Assembly (NCBI GenBank): GCA_021199355.1
Contig: JAJQIF010000009.1
Coordinates: forward strand, 1-64,000
Direction of reading: 5' to 3'
DNA: 64,000 nucleotides
Origin: Oscillospiraceae bacterium
Lineage (GTDB): Bacteria; Bacillota; Clostridia; Oscillospirales; Ruminococcaceae
Shown piece by piece: positions 49,649-58,998 of the stretch (position 1 is its first letter; each line of letters begins with the position of its first letter). A program made the translations under genes and the position numbers. The notes beneath the pieces are model-generated. The model did not search any database and had not been told where the DNA came from. It saw only the letters and a program-made list of their open reading frames with translations.

Positions 49649-50893
49649 TTATTCTATCGAGAGAAATTCTTCGGGGATGTAGCTCAGGACTTTGTCTATC
49701 GTCTCTTGCGTGAAGCCTGAGCACCCGTGTGACGACAGCAGGTCGTCGGTATAAGTCGCATACGGTTCGATGTGAATATTCGAGTAGTTATAGCCGTACT
49801 GGGTGATAATCGGAATCGCCTTGACGTTTTCGATGGTTACTTCTCCGGTGTCCATGTTCTTTGTGATTTCAAGTTTGCCTAAAATTCCGACCATCGCAAG
49901 CGGGTCAGCCATGGCGGAAACGAGGTTCCCGAGCCCATAGTATACAAACGCCTGTCCGCCGTCGGGCTTGTCTATGTATTCCATAGTCTCGACGGTGTGC
50001 GCCTGTGTCCCGATGATGAGGTCAGCGCCCCATTCAACGAGGTTCGGTGTTAAGGTCTTCTGGAGTGTAGACAGCTCGTTCGAGACCTCCGTGCCGTAGT
50101 GAACAGACACAATGACCACATCCGCAATGCTGTCGGCATACCGAACCTGTTCTTCAATCAGGTCCATATTCGCGTCGGTAATTCTGATAACCCAGCAATC
50201 TGTGTCAGACGGCAGATAGAGCCCGTTCGTGTGCTCGGTGTAGCCTAAGAAAGCGAAAGTAATCCCGTTAATCTCGGTGGTGCGGATGTTGTTCATATCC
50301 TCTTCGCTCTCGTAAGCCCCGTAGCAGATGACGCCGTCCTGCTCCTTCCAGAAGTTCAGGGTGGCAAGAAGCCCCGTTTCGCCTCTGTCAAGAACGTGAT
50401 TGTTGCATATCGAGATGACATTGAACCCGAGGTCTACCATCTTCCGACCCAAGTCTCCCGGCGAGCAGAAGTTCGGATAATCGCTTGGCTCTAACTCGTC
50501 GGTGACGATCGTCTCCTGATTTAAGATTGCAAGGTCGACGTCCTCGAGGTAGCTCTCTATCTTCTCATAAACATAGTCGAAGTCATATCCGTCCTCATCG
50601 CCGTTCGCCTTCGCTCTTCTGTGCACCTGATTGTAGATGGAGGAGTGTATAAGGTTGTCGCCGGCGCAGAGAAGGGTTACAGTTCTTATGTCCGGCTCCG
50701 GCTCGGCGGTAGTGACGGTTGTCGCCTCGGTTGTGACGGTGGTCGGTTCTGTTGTCGCTTCTGTCGCTACGGTTGTAGCCTCTGTGACTTCGGATTCGGT
50801 TTCCGACGGGTCGCTTTCAACCAACTGTGTGCACCCGACGGCGGTCATCAGAAGCACGCCCGCCATCAAGGTCGCAAAAATTCTTTTCAGCAT
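49649..50893 (-). CDS. CapA family lipoprotein (metallophosphoesterase-fold)
   Basis: 414 residues. Lipobox AVGC (Cys21), a Thr-rich linker (TEATTVATEATTEPTTVTTE, about 35-60), then the PGA_cap domain: LCAGDNLIHSSI (metal Asp), NQETIVTDE, ISICNNHVLDRGETGL, VSVHYGTE, GTQAHTVETM, GLGNLVS. CapA-type proteins sit at the surface in poly-gamma-glutamate synthesis or act as orphan surface phosphoesterase-like proteins. No capB/capC/capE is nearby. It is placed between uxuB and GH31, with 1 base to uxuB, which is unusual for a CapA gene. Confidence 0.88.
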   Translation of the reverse strand: MLKRIFATLMAGVLLMTAVGCTQLVESDPSETESEVTEATTVATEATTEPTTVTTEATTVTTAEPEPDIRTVTLLCAGDNLIHSSIYNQVHRRAKANGDEDGYDFDYVYEKIESYLEDVDLAILNQETIVTDELEPSDYPNFCSPGDLGRKMVDLGFNVISICNNHVLDRGETGLLATLNFWKEQDGVICYGAYESEEDMNNIRTTEINGITFAFLGYTEHTNGLYLPSDTDCWVIRITDANMDLIEEQVRYADSIADVVIVSVHYGTEVSNELSTLQKTLTPNLVEWGADLIIGTQAHTVETMEYIDKPDGGQAFVYYGLGNLVSAMADPLAMVGILGKLEITKNMDTGEVTIENVKAIPIITQYGYNYSNIHIEPYATYTDDLLSSHGCSGFTQETIDKVLSYIPEEFLSIE

Positions 50894-50894
50894 T

Positions 50895-52496
50895 TCAGTT
50901 CAGATACTCTTTGAGAGTAGCTCTGACCGCACCGGTGCCCGAAATCTCTTTCAGGAAGATTTCTGTAATCTTCTTCGAGAGCCCGTTCGAGACCAAATTG
51001 GTTCCAAAAATCTCGGAATTCGAGAGGATGCTGTCAAGCTTATCGCCTACGGTTTCCGGCTTGCCGAATTCGATTCCTTCGAGGTGAGCTTTTAGCTCGT
51101 CCTTGAGCGGGTCGTTAGAGATTTCCATCGGCTTACCTTCATCGTCAACCCCAAGAAGATATCTCAGCCATCCCGCAATCGCAAGGGGGACGGCAACGAG
51201 CTTGTCGACGTTTCCGTTAGCTTCATAGCTCTTGATGGTCTCGCCGAAGCGGATTCCAACCTTCTGAGAAGTATCTGTTGCGATTCTCTGCGGAGCGTCC
51301 GGCATGAACGGGTTCGGGAGTCTTTCGTTGATGACTTCATCGATAAATGCCTTTGGCGAGAGGATTCCCGGGTCGGTAACAACCGGCAAGCCTTCATCAT
51401 ATCCGAGCTTGCGGACGAGCTTTACCAAATCCTCATCCTTCATCTCTTCGCAGATAAGGGTATATCCGAGAAGGCAACCGTAAACAGCAAGTGCTGTGTG
51501 CAGAGGATTCAGGCATGTAGTGACCTTCATTCTCTCGACGTTGTTTACAGTGTCCCTGTCGGTCATATATACGCCGGCTTTTTCAAGAGCGGGTCTCGAA
51601 TTCGGGAAGCTGTCCTCGATGACGAGATACTGCGGCTTCTCGGCGTTGACAAACGGAGCAATAAAGGTCTTCTTCGAGGTGACGATGGGGGACATCTCCT
51701 CGAGTCCGGCATCGGTGAGAATTGTTTCCACTTTCTCAGAGGGACGGGGAGTAATCTTGTCAATCATGCTCCACGGGAACGCAACGACGCTCTCGTCGTT
51801 AAGATAATCCACAAAGCCTTTGTCTGCGAATCCGTTCTCAACCCAGCCGTTCGCAACAGTCATAACAGAAGACTTGAGCTTCTCGCCGTTATGAGAGCAG
51901 TTGTCCATGCTCACAAGAGCGACGGGGAGCTTTCCGGCTTTATATCTTTCGAGCATAAGCCCGGTAACAAAGCTCATAGCGTGCCTTGCGTGCTTCGGAC
52001 CTTCCGAAATATCAGCCAGAACAAGGGGAGTGAGCTCGCCCTGAGTGTTCTTAACGGCATAGCCCTTCTCGGTGATTGTAAAGCTTATCATCTGGAGTGA
52101 CGGGCTCTTTGCAATCTCATAGAACCGAGCCATCTCGGTCTCGTCGGTGACATCAGCCTTAAGAGCCTCGCATACGGAAGCGATAACCTCGCTTTCGATC
52201 GAGCCGTCGGGGAGAAGGCTTGCGCTGACGGTCAGATTGTCGTGAGCCTTGAAGATATTGTCGATAATCTCATAGTCGAAGGTATCGGCGGCGATGATTC
52301 CCGTTTCGGAAAGACCGTTGTCGAGCAAGCTCTGTTGCAGGCTCGCAATGAACCCTCTGAAAATGTTTCCGGCGCCGAAGTGAAGCCAGACGGGGTTTTT
52401 ATGTGTGTTCTCGGTTACTTTTTCAACGTCATACTTCGGGAGCTTGATTTCTCCCCAAGCGGAAGTATTCTTAAGCGAATCCAAAGAAAGCTTCAT
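50895..52496 (-). CDS. uxuB: fructuronate reductase / mannitol-dehydrogenase family
   Basis: 533 residues. The N-terminal Rossmann part begins NPVWLHFGAGNIFRGFIASLQQ; NAD segment and NCSHNGEKLKSS; the C-terminal catalytic region KVTTCLNPLHTALAVYGCLLG with active Lys/Asn/His. Polyol-specific dehydrogenase family; by linkage to uxuA the reaction is D-fructuronate to D-mannonate. ATG at 52496 is taken because the GTG at 52508 lies inside the ribosome site. The uxuA stop is 2 bases upstream. Confidence 0.93.
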   Translation of the reverse strand: MKLSLDSLKNTSAWGEIKLPKYDVEKVTENTHKNPVWLHFGAGNIFRGFIASLQQSLLDNGLSETGIIAADTFDYEIIDNIFKAHDNLTVSASLLPDGSIESEVIASVCEALKADVTDETEMARFYEIAKSPSLQMISFTITEKGYAVKNTQGELTPLVLADISEGPKHARHAMSFVTGLMLERYKAGKLPVALVSMDNCSHNGEKLKSSVMTVANGWVENGFADKGFVDYLNDESVVAFPWSMIDKITPRPSEKVETILTDAGLEEMSPIVTSKKTFIAPFVNAEKPQYLVIEDSFPNSRPALEKAGVYMTDRDTVNNVERMKVTTCLNPLHTALAVYGCLLGYTLICEEMKDEDLVKLVRKLGYDEGLPVVTDPGILSPKAFIDEVINERLPNPFMPDAPQRIATDTSQKVGIRFGETIKSYEANGNVDKLVAVPLAIAGWLRYLLGVDDEGKPMEISNDPLKDELKAHLEGIEFGKPETVGDKLDSILSNSEIFGTNLVSNGLSKKITEIFLKEISGTGAVRATLKEYLN

Positions 52497-52498
52497 GA

Positions 52499-53584
52499 TT
52501 ATTTGCACTCCTTCTTACTCTTGTCAATAGCCTCCCAGAGACCGTTGAGGTAGCAAACGCCCAACGCTCTGTCATAGAGACCATAGCCAGGTCTGCCGGT
52601 CTCTCCCCAGATCATTCTGCCGTGGTCGGGGCGGATGTAGGTGTTGGGGCAGACTTCATAAATCGCCTTCATAATCTCGTACATGTCGAGCTCGCCGTCA
52701 GAAGAAAGATGACTTGTTTCGCAGAATCTGCGGTCAGACCCCAAGTGCTTTATGTTTCTTACATGCATACAGCCGATCTTGCCCATCTCGCCGAAGTGAC
52801 GGATGATGGAGACGACATCGTTTTCGGTGTTGGAGCCCAAGGAACCGGTGCAGAGACAGAGGGTGTTGCAGGGGCTGTCGACAAGACCGACAATCTTGTC
52901 GTAGCCTTCCTGAGTGTGGGCAAGTCTCGGAAGACCGAAAATCTTCCATCCCGGGTCGTCCGGATGGCAAGCCATAACAACTCCGCACTCTTCACAGGTC
53001 GGGATGATTCCCTCAAGGAAGTATTTATAATTTGCAAGAAGCTGTTCTTCGTCGACGCTCTCATACTGCTTTAAAACTTTTTCGAGGTCCGCAAGTCTTT
53101 CCGGCTCCCAACCGGGAAGGGTGAAGCCGTTCGAACCTTCGGAGGTTTTCCGGACTATCTCGAGGGGAGTCATGCTTCCGAGCTCTTCTTCGTCGTAATA
53201 CATGCTGGTTGAGCCGTCGGGATTGGGCTTAGCAAGGTCGGTTCTCAGCCAGTCAAGAACAGGCATGAAGTTATAGACGATGCACTTGACACCGTATTTT
53301 GCAAGGTTGCGAATTGTGATGCAGTAGTTCTCGATGTACTTGTCCCTTGTGGGAAGCCCGAGCTTGATGTCCTCGTGTACGTTTACGCTCTCGATAACCT
53401 CGCACTCAAGCCCAGCGGCATGAACCTCGTCGATATAAGTCTTAATTTCTTCCTCGGTCCAGACCTCGCCGGCGGCTTTGTAGTCGAGGACTCCCATAAG
53501 TCCGCTTACGTTCGGAATCTGACGAATCTGCGAAAGGGTAACGCTGTCGCTGTCGTGACCGAACCATCTGAATGTCATTTTCAA
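52499..53584 (-). CDS. uxuA: mannonate dehydratase
   Basis: 361 residues; TIM-barrel enzyme converting D-mannonate to 2-keto-3-deoxygluconate with Mn/Fe. Seen: [35 protein letters not shown] (metal His/Asp), [28 protein letters not shown]. Start: TTG 53584 gives MKMTFRWFG, matching the family, and AAAGG is 11 bases upstream; ATG 53578 has no site nearby. First gene of the operon. Confidence 0.94.
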   Translation of the reverse strand: MKMTFRWFGHDSDSVTLSQIRQIPNVSGLMGVLDYKAAGEVWTEEEIKTYIDEVHAAGLECEVIESVNVHEDIKLGLPTRDKYIENYCITIRNLAKYGVKCIVYNFMPVLDWLRTDLAKPNPDGSTSMYYDEEELGSMTPLEIVRKTSEGSNGFTLPGWEPERLADLEKVLKQYESVDEEQLLANYKYFLEGIIPTCEECGVVMACHPDDPGWKIFGLPRLAHTQEGYDKIVGLVDSPCNTLCLCTGSLGSNTENDVVSIIRHFGEMGKIGCMHVRNIKHLGSDRRFCETSHLSSDGELDMYEIMKAIYEVCPNTYIRPDHGRMIWGETGRPGYGLYDRALGVCYLNGLWEAIDKSKKECK

Positions 53585-53667
53585 TATAACCACAGCCTTT
53601 CAAATGTATATAGAGTCCGTCTGCGGATTTTGGGCACGCAAGCGAAAACTCAGTATTTCACAAGATA

Positions 53668-53696
53668 ATAATAACATTTTGCGTGATTCTTTTCAA
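53668..53696 (-). promoter_or_regulatory. promoter of the uxuAB-capA-GH31 operon
   Basis: Minus strand TTGAAA (53696-53691), 17-base spacer, TATTAT (53673-53668), 84 bases before uxuA. It faces the kdgA promoter. Confidence 0.78.
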
Positions 53697-53740
53697 GACC
53701 TTTTTAAGTATTGCATAGACTTTTTTCTGAATTTGAATTC

Positions 53741-53776
53741 GGGATTATTGACAATTATCCCGCAAGCATTTATAAT
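53741..53776 (+). promoter_or_regulatory. kdgA promoter with 21-bp palindromic operator over the -35
   Basis: TTGACA (53748-53753), 17-base spacer, TATAAT (53771-53776). The -35 is the centre of a near-perfect 21-bp dyad (53741-53761), left arm GGGATTATTG, centre A, right arm CAATTATCCC, mismatched only at one pair. A repressor dimer here would block RNA polymerase; a hexuronate/KDG-responsive GntR- or LacI-type factor is the likely owner but none is encoded in the window. Confidence 0.85.
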
Positions 53777-53813
53777 TAGGCTGTAATAAAATTTCAAAGG
53801 AGCGGATAAAGCG

Positions 53814-54773
53814 ATGTCTTATCAAGCTATTGCAGATAAAATTTATAATCTCGGAATCCTCCCCGTAATCGCGATTGAGGACCCGGACAAGGCTGTTCCT
53901 CTTGCAAAGGCTCTTTGCGACGGCGGTCTGCCGGCGGCTGAAATCACCTTCAGAACCGCCTGTGCCAAGGAAGCCATCATGAGAATCAGAAAAGAGCTCC
54001 CCAATATGCTCGTAGGAGCGGGAACGGTGCTGACAAAAGAGCAGGTCGACGATGCCCTCGATGCAGGAGTGGAATTCATAGTCACTCCCGGCTTCAACCC
54101 GGAAATCGTCAAGTACGCACTCTCGAAGGGCGCAGTCATAATGCCCGGAACCGCAACTCCCGGCGAAATGGAGCAGGCTATGAGCTTGGGTCTCGATATC
54201 GTTAAGTTCTTCCCGGCGGAGCAGAACGGCGGTCTCGCCAAGCTTAAGGCAGTTTCGGCACCCTATCAGAAATTAAGATTCATCCCGACCGGCGGAGTAA
54301 ATGCCACAAACCTGGTCGATTATATCAAGTTCAACAAGATAATCGCCTGCGGCGGCACTTGGATGGTCAAGAAGGATCTTATCGATGCCGGAAACTGGGC
54401 TGAAATCACTCGTCTTACCAAGGAAGCAGTTCACGCAATGCTCGGTCTCGAGTTTGCCCACATGGGAATCAACTGCGACGCTCCCGAGGAAGCACTCAAT
54501 GCAGCGTCGCTTCTTGAGACGATGTTCGGCTTCGGCTATAACGAGGGCAATTCCTCCGTCTTCACAGCAGATAAGAAGATTGAAATCTGCAAGACCCCGA
54601 AGCCCGGCAAGTATGGTCACATCGCAATCGCAACCAACTCGACCGCAAGGGCAGTTGCATACTTCAAGTCACAGGGCTACGAATTTGCGGACGAGTCCAC
54701 AGTCCCGACCGGTGCGGTATACTTCAAGGACGAGTTCATGGGCTTCGCAATTCATCTCGTACAGAAAAAGTAA
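53814..54773 (+). CDS. kdgA: KDPG aldolase fused to a VOC/glyoxalase-like domain
   Basis: 319 residues, twice the class length. Residues 1-205 are a class I KDPG/KHG aldolase: AEITFRT (Glu), VGAGTVLT, IVTPGFNPE, Schiff-base Lys in DIVKFFPAE, RFIPTGGVN. Residues about 212-319 carry two babbb halves of the vicinal-oxygen-chelate fold (LEFAHMGINC, GHIAIATNSTARAVAYFKSQGYEF, FKDEFMGFAIHLV). The aldolase cleaves 2-keto-3-deoxy-6-phosphogluconate to pyruvate and glyceraldehyde-3-phosphate. The VOC part may bind a metal or be a regulatory/structural appendage. Strong promoter and operator precede it. Confidence 0.92.
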   Translation: MSYQAIADKIYNLGILPVIAIEDPDKAVPLAKALCDGGLPAAEITFRTACAKEAIMRIRKELPNMLVGAGTVLTKEQVDDALDAGVEFIVTPGFNPEIVKYALSKGAVIMPGTATPGEMEQAMSLGLDIVKFFPAEQNGGLAKLKAVSAPYQKLRFIPTGGVNATNLVDYIKFNKIIACGGTWMVKKDLIDAGNWAEITRLTKEAVHAMLGLEFAHMGINCDAPEEALNAASLLETMFGFGYNEGNSSVFTADKKIEICKTPKPGKYGHIAIATNSTARAVAYFKSQGYEFADESTVPTGAVYFKDEFMGFAIHLVQKK

Positions 54774-54790
54774 TATAGGAGGACACAGTA

Positions 54791-55816
54791 ATGGGAAATA
54801 AAGCGGTAACCTTCGGCGAAATAATGCTAAGACTCAATCCGGAGGGATATTTAAGATTTTTGCAGGCTAATTCATACGAAGCTACCTTCGGCGGCGGAGA
54901 GGCTAACGTCGCAGTGTCGCTTGCCAACTATGGCGTAGACGCTTCGTTTGTAACCAAGCTCCCCAAGCATGAAATAGGTCAGGCGGCGGTAAACGAGCTT
55001 CGTCGTTACGGCGTTGACACTTCGGATATCATCAGGGGCGGCGACAGAGTGGGAATCTACTTTGCCGAGAAGGGCGCATCTCAGAGACCTTCCAAGGTCA
55101 TCTATGACAGAGCCTACAGTGCGATTTCTTTGGCGAAGCGTGACGAATTCGATTGGGACAAGATTTTTGAAGGCGCCAAGTGGTTTCACTTCACCGGCAT
55201 CACTCCGGCTCTCGGTGGCGAGCTCCCCGAAATCTGCCTCGATGCTGTCAAGGCGGCTCATGCAAAGGGCGTAACCGTAAGCTGTGACCTGAACTACAGA
55301 AAGAAGCTCTGGACAAGGGATCAGGCTCGTGAGTGCATGTCAAAGATTGTTCCTTACGTCGACGTCTGCATCTCGAACGAAGAGGACGCCAAGGACGTTT
55401 TCGGCATCGAAGCCGAGAACACCGACATCGACTCCGGCAAGCTCAACCACGAGGGCTACATCAGCGTCGCTCGTCAGCTCCACGAAAGATTTGGTTGCAG
55501 TCATGTTGCAATCACTCTTCGCTCCTCAATCTCCGCCAATGATAACGACTGGGCTGGCATGCTCTACACAGGCGACAACGCCTACTTCTCGAAGCAGTAT
55601 CACATGCACATCGTCGACCGTGTCGGCGGCGGCGACAGCTTCGGCGGCGGACTTATCTATTCTTTGATGAACGGCTACGAGCCCCAGAAGGCAATCGACT
55701 TCGCTGTTGCGGCTTCCTGCCTCAAGCACTCCATCGAGCACGACTTCAACCTCTGCTCGGTAGCGGAAGTTGAATCCCTCGCCGGCGGCAACGCATCAGG
55801 ACGTGTACAGAGATAA
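54791..55816 (+). CDS. kdgK: 2-keto-3-deoxygluconate kinase (PfkB family)
   Basis: 341 residues; ribokinase-fold kinase. Opening VTFGEIMLRLNPEGYLRFLQANSYEATFGGGEANVAVSLANYG and the catalytic DRVGGGDSFGGGLIY motif with Asp base. It phosphorylates KDG from UxuA for cleavage by KdgA next door (gap 17 bases). GGAGG site. Confidence 0.92.
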   Translation: MGNKAVTFGEIMLRLNPEGYLRFLQANSYEATFGGGEANVAVSLANYGVDASFVTKLPKHEIGQAAVNELRRYGVDTSDIIRGGDRVGIYFAEKGASQRPSKVIYDRAYSAISLAKRDEFDWDKIFEGAKWFHFTGITPALGGELPEICLDAVKAAHAKGVTVSCDLNYRKKLWTRDQARECMSKIVPYVDVCISNEEDAKDVFGIEAENTDIDSGKLNHEGYISVARQLHERFGCSHVAITLRSSISANDNDWAGMLYTGDNAYFSKQYHMHIVDRVGGGDSFGGGLIYSLMNGYEPQKAIDFAVAASCLKHSIEHDFNLCSVAEVESLAGGNASGRVQR

Positions 55817-55836
55817 ATAGTATCAGCACAAACAAA

Positions 55837-55876
55837 AAACCCGGACAAGGATTGTTTCCTTGCCCGGGCTTTTTTG
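55837..55876 (+). terminator. terminator after kdgK
   Basis: CCCGGACAAGG, loop ATTGTTT, CCTTGCCCGGG (one internal A-C mismatch), CTTTTTTG. Confidence 0.92.
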
Positions 55877-55927
55877 AGGTATCTGAATATGGAATATGGA
55901 GGAGAGTTAATTTCTTGTTGAAGTATA

Positions 55928-56014
55928 GTAAAACCGCCCGGATGAACTAACAGGAAGTGAGGGTGAAAAAACGCTGGTTAAAATGTAGAAGACGTTCATC
56001 CGGACGGGTTTTAC
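55928..56014. repeat. long imperfect inverted repeat at the end of the VTC operon
   Basis: GTAAAACCGCCCGGATGAAC (55928-55947) pairs with GTTCATCCGGACGGGTTTTA (55994-56013) with one bulge. The loop is 46 bases. A nested ACGGG-TTTTA-CCCGT hairpin overlaps the right arm. Lies just after the beta-helix gene stop on the minus strand; the U-run is poor, so function as terminator is doubtful. Confidence 0.75.
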
Positions 56015-56020
56015 CCGTGA

Positions 56021-58267
56021 TTAAGTTTGGGCGCCGCCTCGACCGCCGCCGAAGCCTCCTTGGTTGCCGCCCATGTTGCCTCCCATATCTCTGTCAGGAG
56101 TGGTACCGGTATCTGGAGCAGTCATGCCGCTATCGAAGCTGTTACCACTATCGCCTTTGCCGCCACCTATATTGCCGCCGGTCATTCCGCCCATGCCTGT
56201 GGTTTCGCTGTAGATAAGGCTTGAGAGGGTAACTTCGGTTGACGAACTGCCGTAGGTGACTGTATAGGTCGAGCCGGTAGAGAGGGAAGGACAGCTTATC
56301 AAGATGCAGGAGTAAGAAGAACTGCATGTATATGAGACAAGCACGTTGCCGCTTGAATCTTTAAGAGTAATGGTGTCGCCCGAGGAGCCGCTTGCCAAGA
56401 GAAGCATCGAGCCCTGAGTCGAGCTTGAGCCGAAGTTCTCCTGCATTCCCGAAGCGCCGACCGCTATGAGCGTTCCGCCGGTAATGGTTCCGGAAGCCTC
56501 CCAGTCAACTGGTGCATCGGCGCTCGTCGTGGGACCTGAGACATAAAGCTCACCGCCGGACATTGTGAAGGTTCCGTTCGAGTCGATTCCGTCGCCACTC
56601 GCCTTGACATAGATGACGCCGCCGGAAATCGTAATGCTTGAAGATGAACTGCCCGAGGAGAACGAGTCTCCGCCGAAGCCTCCAAATCCTCCGAAGCCGC
56701 TCGAATCGCCTCCGCCTGCGGCATTGATGCCGTCGTCGCTCGAAACGAGGTCTATATTTCCGCCCGAGATGGTGACCGTTTCGCCCTCGAGACCTTCATA
56801 GCTCTGTGAGATGCTTATTGTGCCGCCAGAAATGTTCAGCTCTTCATCAGCGTGCATTCCGTCGTCGCCGGTTGCGATGTCAAATGTGCCGCCGGAGATG
56901 GTAACGTCGCCGTTCGAGTGAACTCCATCGTCCTCGGAATCTATATTGAAGGTTCCGCCCGAAACAGTGACCGACGAGCCGCCCTTCAAGCCCTTGGTGC
57001 TCGACGAGTCATCCGAGCTTGAACCCGAGCTCCAACCGTCCCAGCTGAAGGCTCCGCCCGAGGTGTAAGAAGTCGAAACCTCTCCCGCACCGTCGGCTGT
57101 GGTGATGTCGAAATCGCCGTCTTCAATCTGGAGATATGTCGCCGCACTGATTCCGTCGCCGTCGGCGTTTATCGTGAAGTTGCCGCCCGAGATATAGACA
57201 AATCCTATCGAAGAATCTGTCGAATCCTCGGCGTGTATGCCGTCTTTTGTAGATGTTATGGTGTAATTGCCCTTAGCGATTCTCACGCTTTCGCCTGCCG
57301 AAAGACCGTGGCTGTCAGAGGTTATCCCGATTGTGGCATCTGTGATAACCAAAGTCACATCCGCTTTGATGCCCTCGTCGACAGAATCAATCGTGAAATC
57401 GCCGTCGTTAATGGTGATATTATTCGATGCGCTTATTCCGTCGTCGGAAGCAGTGATATCGAAGGTGCCGCCGGCGATATAGATATATCCGAGGCTTGTA
57501 TCGTCCGTATTTTCCGAATGAATTCCGTCCTTGCCGGATGATATTGTGAACGTTCCGCCCGCAATATTGACACAGTCCTTGCCGCTCAAGCCGTGATTTG
57601 CGGCTGTAATATTGTAGGTTCCGCTTGTGATGACCAAATCATCTTTTGAAACTATGCCGTGCCCTGCGTTCGCGGTTATCGTAAGAGTGCCCGAGCCGTT
57701 CAAGGTTAAGTCGTCTTTTGAGTAGATGACCGCATCAATGTTGTTCTCGTCGATGGCAACATAGCTTCCGCCGTTCGCAAGGGTATTCGATGTTCCCGAG
57801 GCGGTTGTGATATAAACCTTGTCGGCGTTCAGAACGTATATAGCCGCTGAGGTCTTACTCGTGATCGAAACGCCGTTCAGAACAATCTGAACATCGTCCT
57901 TGCTGTCGGCGTCGACAATAATCATTCCGTCGTCGAGGGTTCCGCTTACAATATAGGTTCCTTCATCGGTGATTGTAACGGTGCTTCCCGAAATCGTAAC
58001 CAAGGACGATGAGCATTCCGCTGAAGAGCCCGAAAGGGTAATAGCAATGCTTGAATCCTCATCATAGCCAATTTCATAGTCTCTGTCGGTGAACATTTCA
58101 CTTGTGCCGGTACTCGATAATTCTGCTTCCACGAACATCTCGCTCGAGTCGATAGTCACGATGGGGTTGTCGGTGCTTGAAGCGCTCGACGAGCACCCCG
58201 AAAGACATGCAGTAAACAAAGCCGCTACACTTATAAGCGACAAAATTCTCTTTATCCTGTGATTCAT
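56021..58267 (-). CDS. Cthe_2159-like carbohydrate-binding beta-helix lipoprotein
   Basis: 748 residues. Signal peptide with lipobox LSGC (Cys25). From about 85 to 560 a long right-handed beta-helix of about 20-residue rungs, many of the form ISGGTFxIxSxDDGIHAxGxV, with ordered Asp-Gly pairs that could bind calcium. It belongs to the DUF4353/Cthe_2159 family, whose founder is a surface protein of Clostridium thermocellum binding cellulose and pectate. A Ser/Gly-rich insert (about 535-560) and a Gly/Asn/Met-rich tail (MGGMTGGNIGGGKGDSGN, MGGNMGGNQGGFGGG) end the chain. Third gene of the VTC operon. Confidence 0.9.
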   Translation of the reverse strand: MNHRIKRILSLISVAALFTACLSGCSSSASSTDNPIVTIDSSEMFVEAELSSTGTSEMFTDRDYEIGYDEDSSIAITLSGSSAECSSSLVTISGSTVTITDEGTYIVSGTLDDGMIIVDADSKDDVQIVLNGVSITSKTSAAIYVLNADKVYITTASGTSNTLANGGSYVAIDENNIDAVIYSKDDLTLNGSGTLTITANAGHGIVSKDDLVITSGTYNITAANHGLSGKDCVNIAGGTFTISSGKDGIHSENTDDTSLGYIYIAGGTFDITASDDGISASNNITINDGDFTIDSVDEGIKADVTLVITDATIGITSDSHGLSAGESVRIAKGNYTITSTKDGIHAEDSTDSSIGFVYISGGNFTINADGDGISAATYLQIEDGDFDITTADGAGEVSTSYTSGGAFSWDGWSSGSSSDDSSSTKGLKGGSSVTVSGGTFNIDSEDDGVHSNGDVTISGGTFDIATGDDGMHADEELNISGGTISISQSYEGLEGETVTISGGNIDLVSSDDGINAAGGGDSSGFGGFGGFGGDSFSSGSSSSSITISGGVIYVKASGDGIDSNGTFTMSGGELYVSGPTTSADAPVDWEASGTITGGTLIAVGASGMQENFGSSSTQGSMLLLASGSSGDTITLKDSSGNVLVSYTCSSSYSCILISCPSLSTGSTYTVTYGSSSTEVTLSSLIYSETTGMGGMTGGNIGGGKGDSGNSFDSGMTAPDTGTTPDRDMGGNMGGNQGGFGGGRGGAQT

Positions 58268-58302
58268 ATTCCTGTTCTCCTTACGCGGTTACAAACTGCG
58301 TA

Positions 58303-58998
58303 TCAAAGCTCCGCAACCTGAGTTTCCTGCTTTGAGATGGAAATCTCAAGGTTGCCGTTGCGGCAACGGAGCTGGTCGATAAATTCTTTTTCCTTTGAGG
58401 GGTCTCTTAAGACAATGTCATAAGTAAGTCGATAAAGGCTTCCCATGTTGGTGGTCTTGACGTGGGTGAGCTCATGTTCGGAGGTGTACTCCTTCATGAG
58501 GTCGTCGAAAACTCCCGTGTAGTCAAGGTCCTCGGGGATGGTGATGTGAAGCGTCTTGTATTTCTGGGCTCTCTTCTTCACGCCAAAGTCAAGAGTCGAA
58601 TAGAGCATGCTTACAGCTCCGAAAAGAACGGCGCACAGGAATCCGAATCCTATATAGCCCATTCCGACGACAAGTCCGGTGCCCATCGCGAGAAAGATTG
58701 CCAATATTTCCTTTGCTGTTCCCGCGGCGGAACGGAATCTGACGAGGCTGAAAGCTCCCGCAACCGCAACCGCAGTGCCGATATTGCCGTTTACCATCAT
58801 TATAACAACGCATACAACCGCCGGCAAAAGTGCGATTGTCGCGACAAAGCTCTTTGTATATCTGGTCTTGTACATATAGCACAACGCCAGAATCAGTCCT
58901 ATTAAAAGTGCGGAAACCACGCAAGTCAAGAAGTCGGAAACAGCGATAGTTGAAGTGGTGTCCGAGTCGAAAATTCCTTTGAAAAGATTGTCAAGCAT
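58303..58998 (-). CDS. DUF4956 membrane protein
   Basis: 231 residues: four or five helices in the first 140 residues, with the conserved GAFSLVRFRSAAGTAKEI loop, then a cytoplasmic alpha/beta part (HITIPEDLDYTGVFDDLMKEY, YRLTYDIVLRDPSKEKEFIDQLR) of ACT-like type. DUF4956 proteins are almost always next to VTC polyphosphate polymerases and may form the channel through which the polymer leaves. Overlaps the VTC gene by 8 bases; 35 bases to the beta-helix gene. Confidence 0.9.
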   Translation of the reverse strand: MLDNLFKGIFDSDTTSTIAVSDFLTCVVSALLIGLILALCYMYKTRYTKSFVATIALLPAVVCVVIMMVNGNIGTAVAVAGAFSLVRFRSAAGTAKEILAIFLAMGTGLVVGMGYIGFGFLCAVLFGAVSMLYSTLDFGVKKRAQKYKTLHITIPEDLDYTGVFDDLMKEYTSEHELTHVKTTNMGSLYRLTYDIVLRDPSKEKEFIDQLRCRNGNLEISISKQETQVAEL

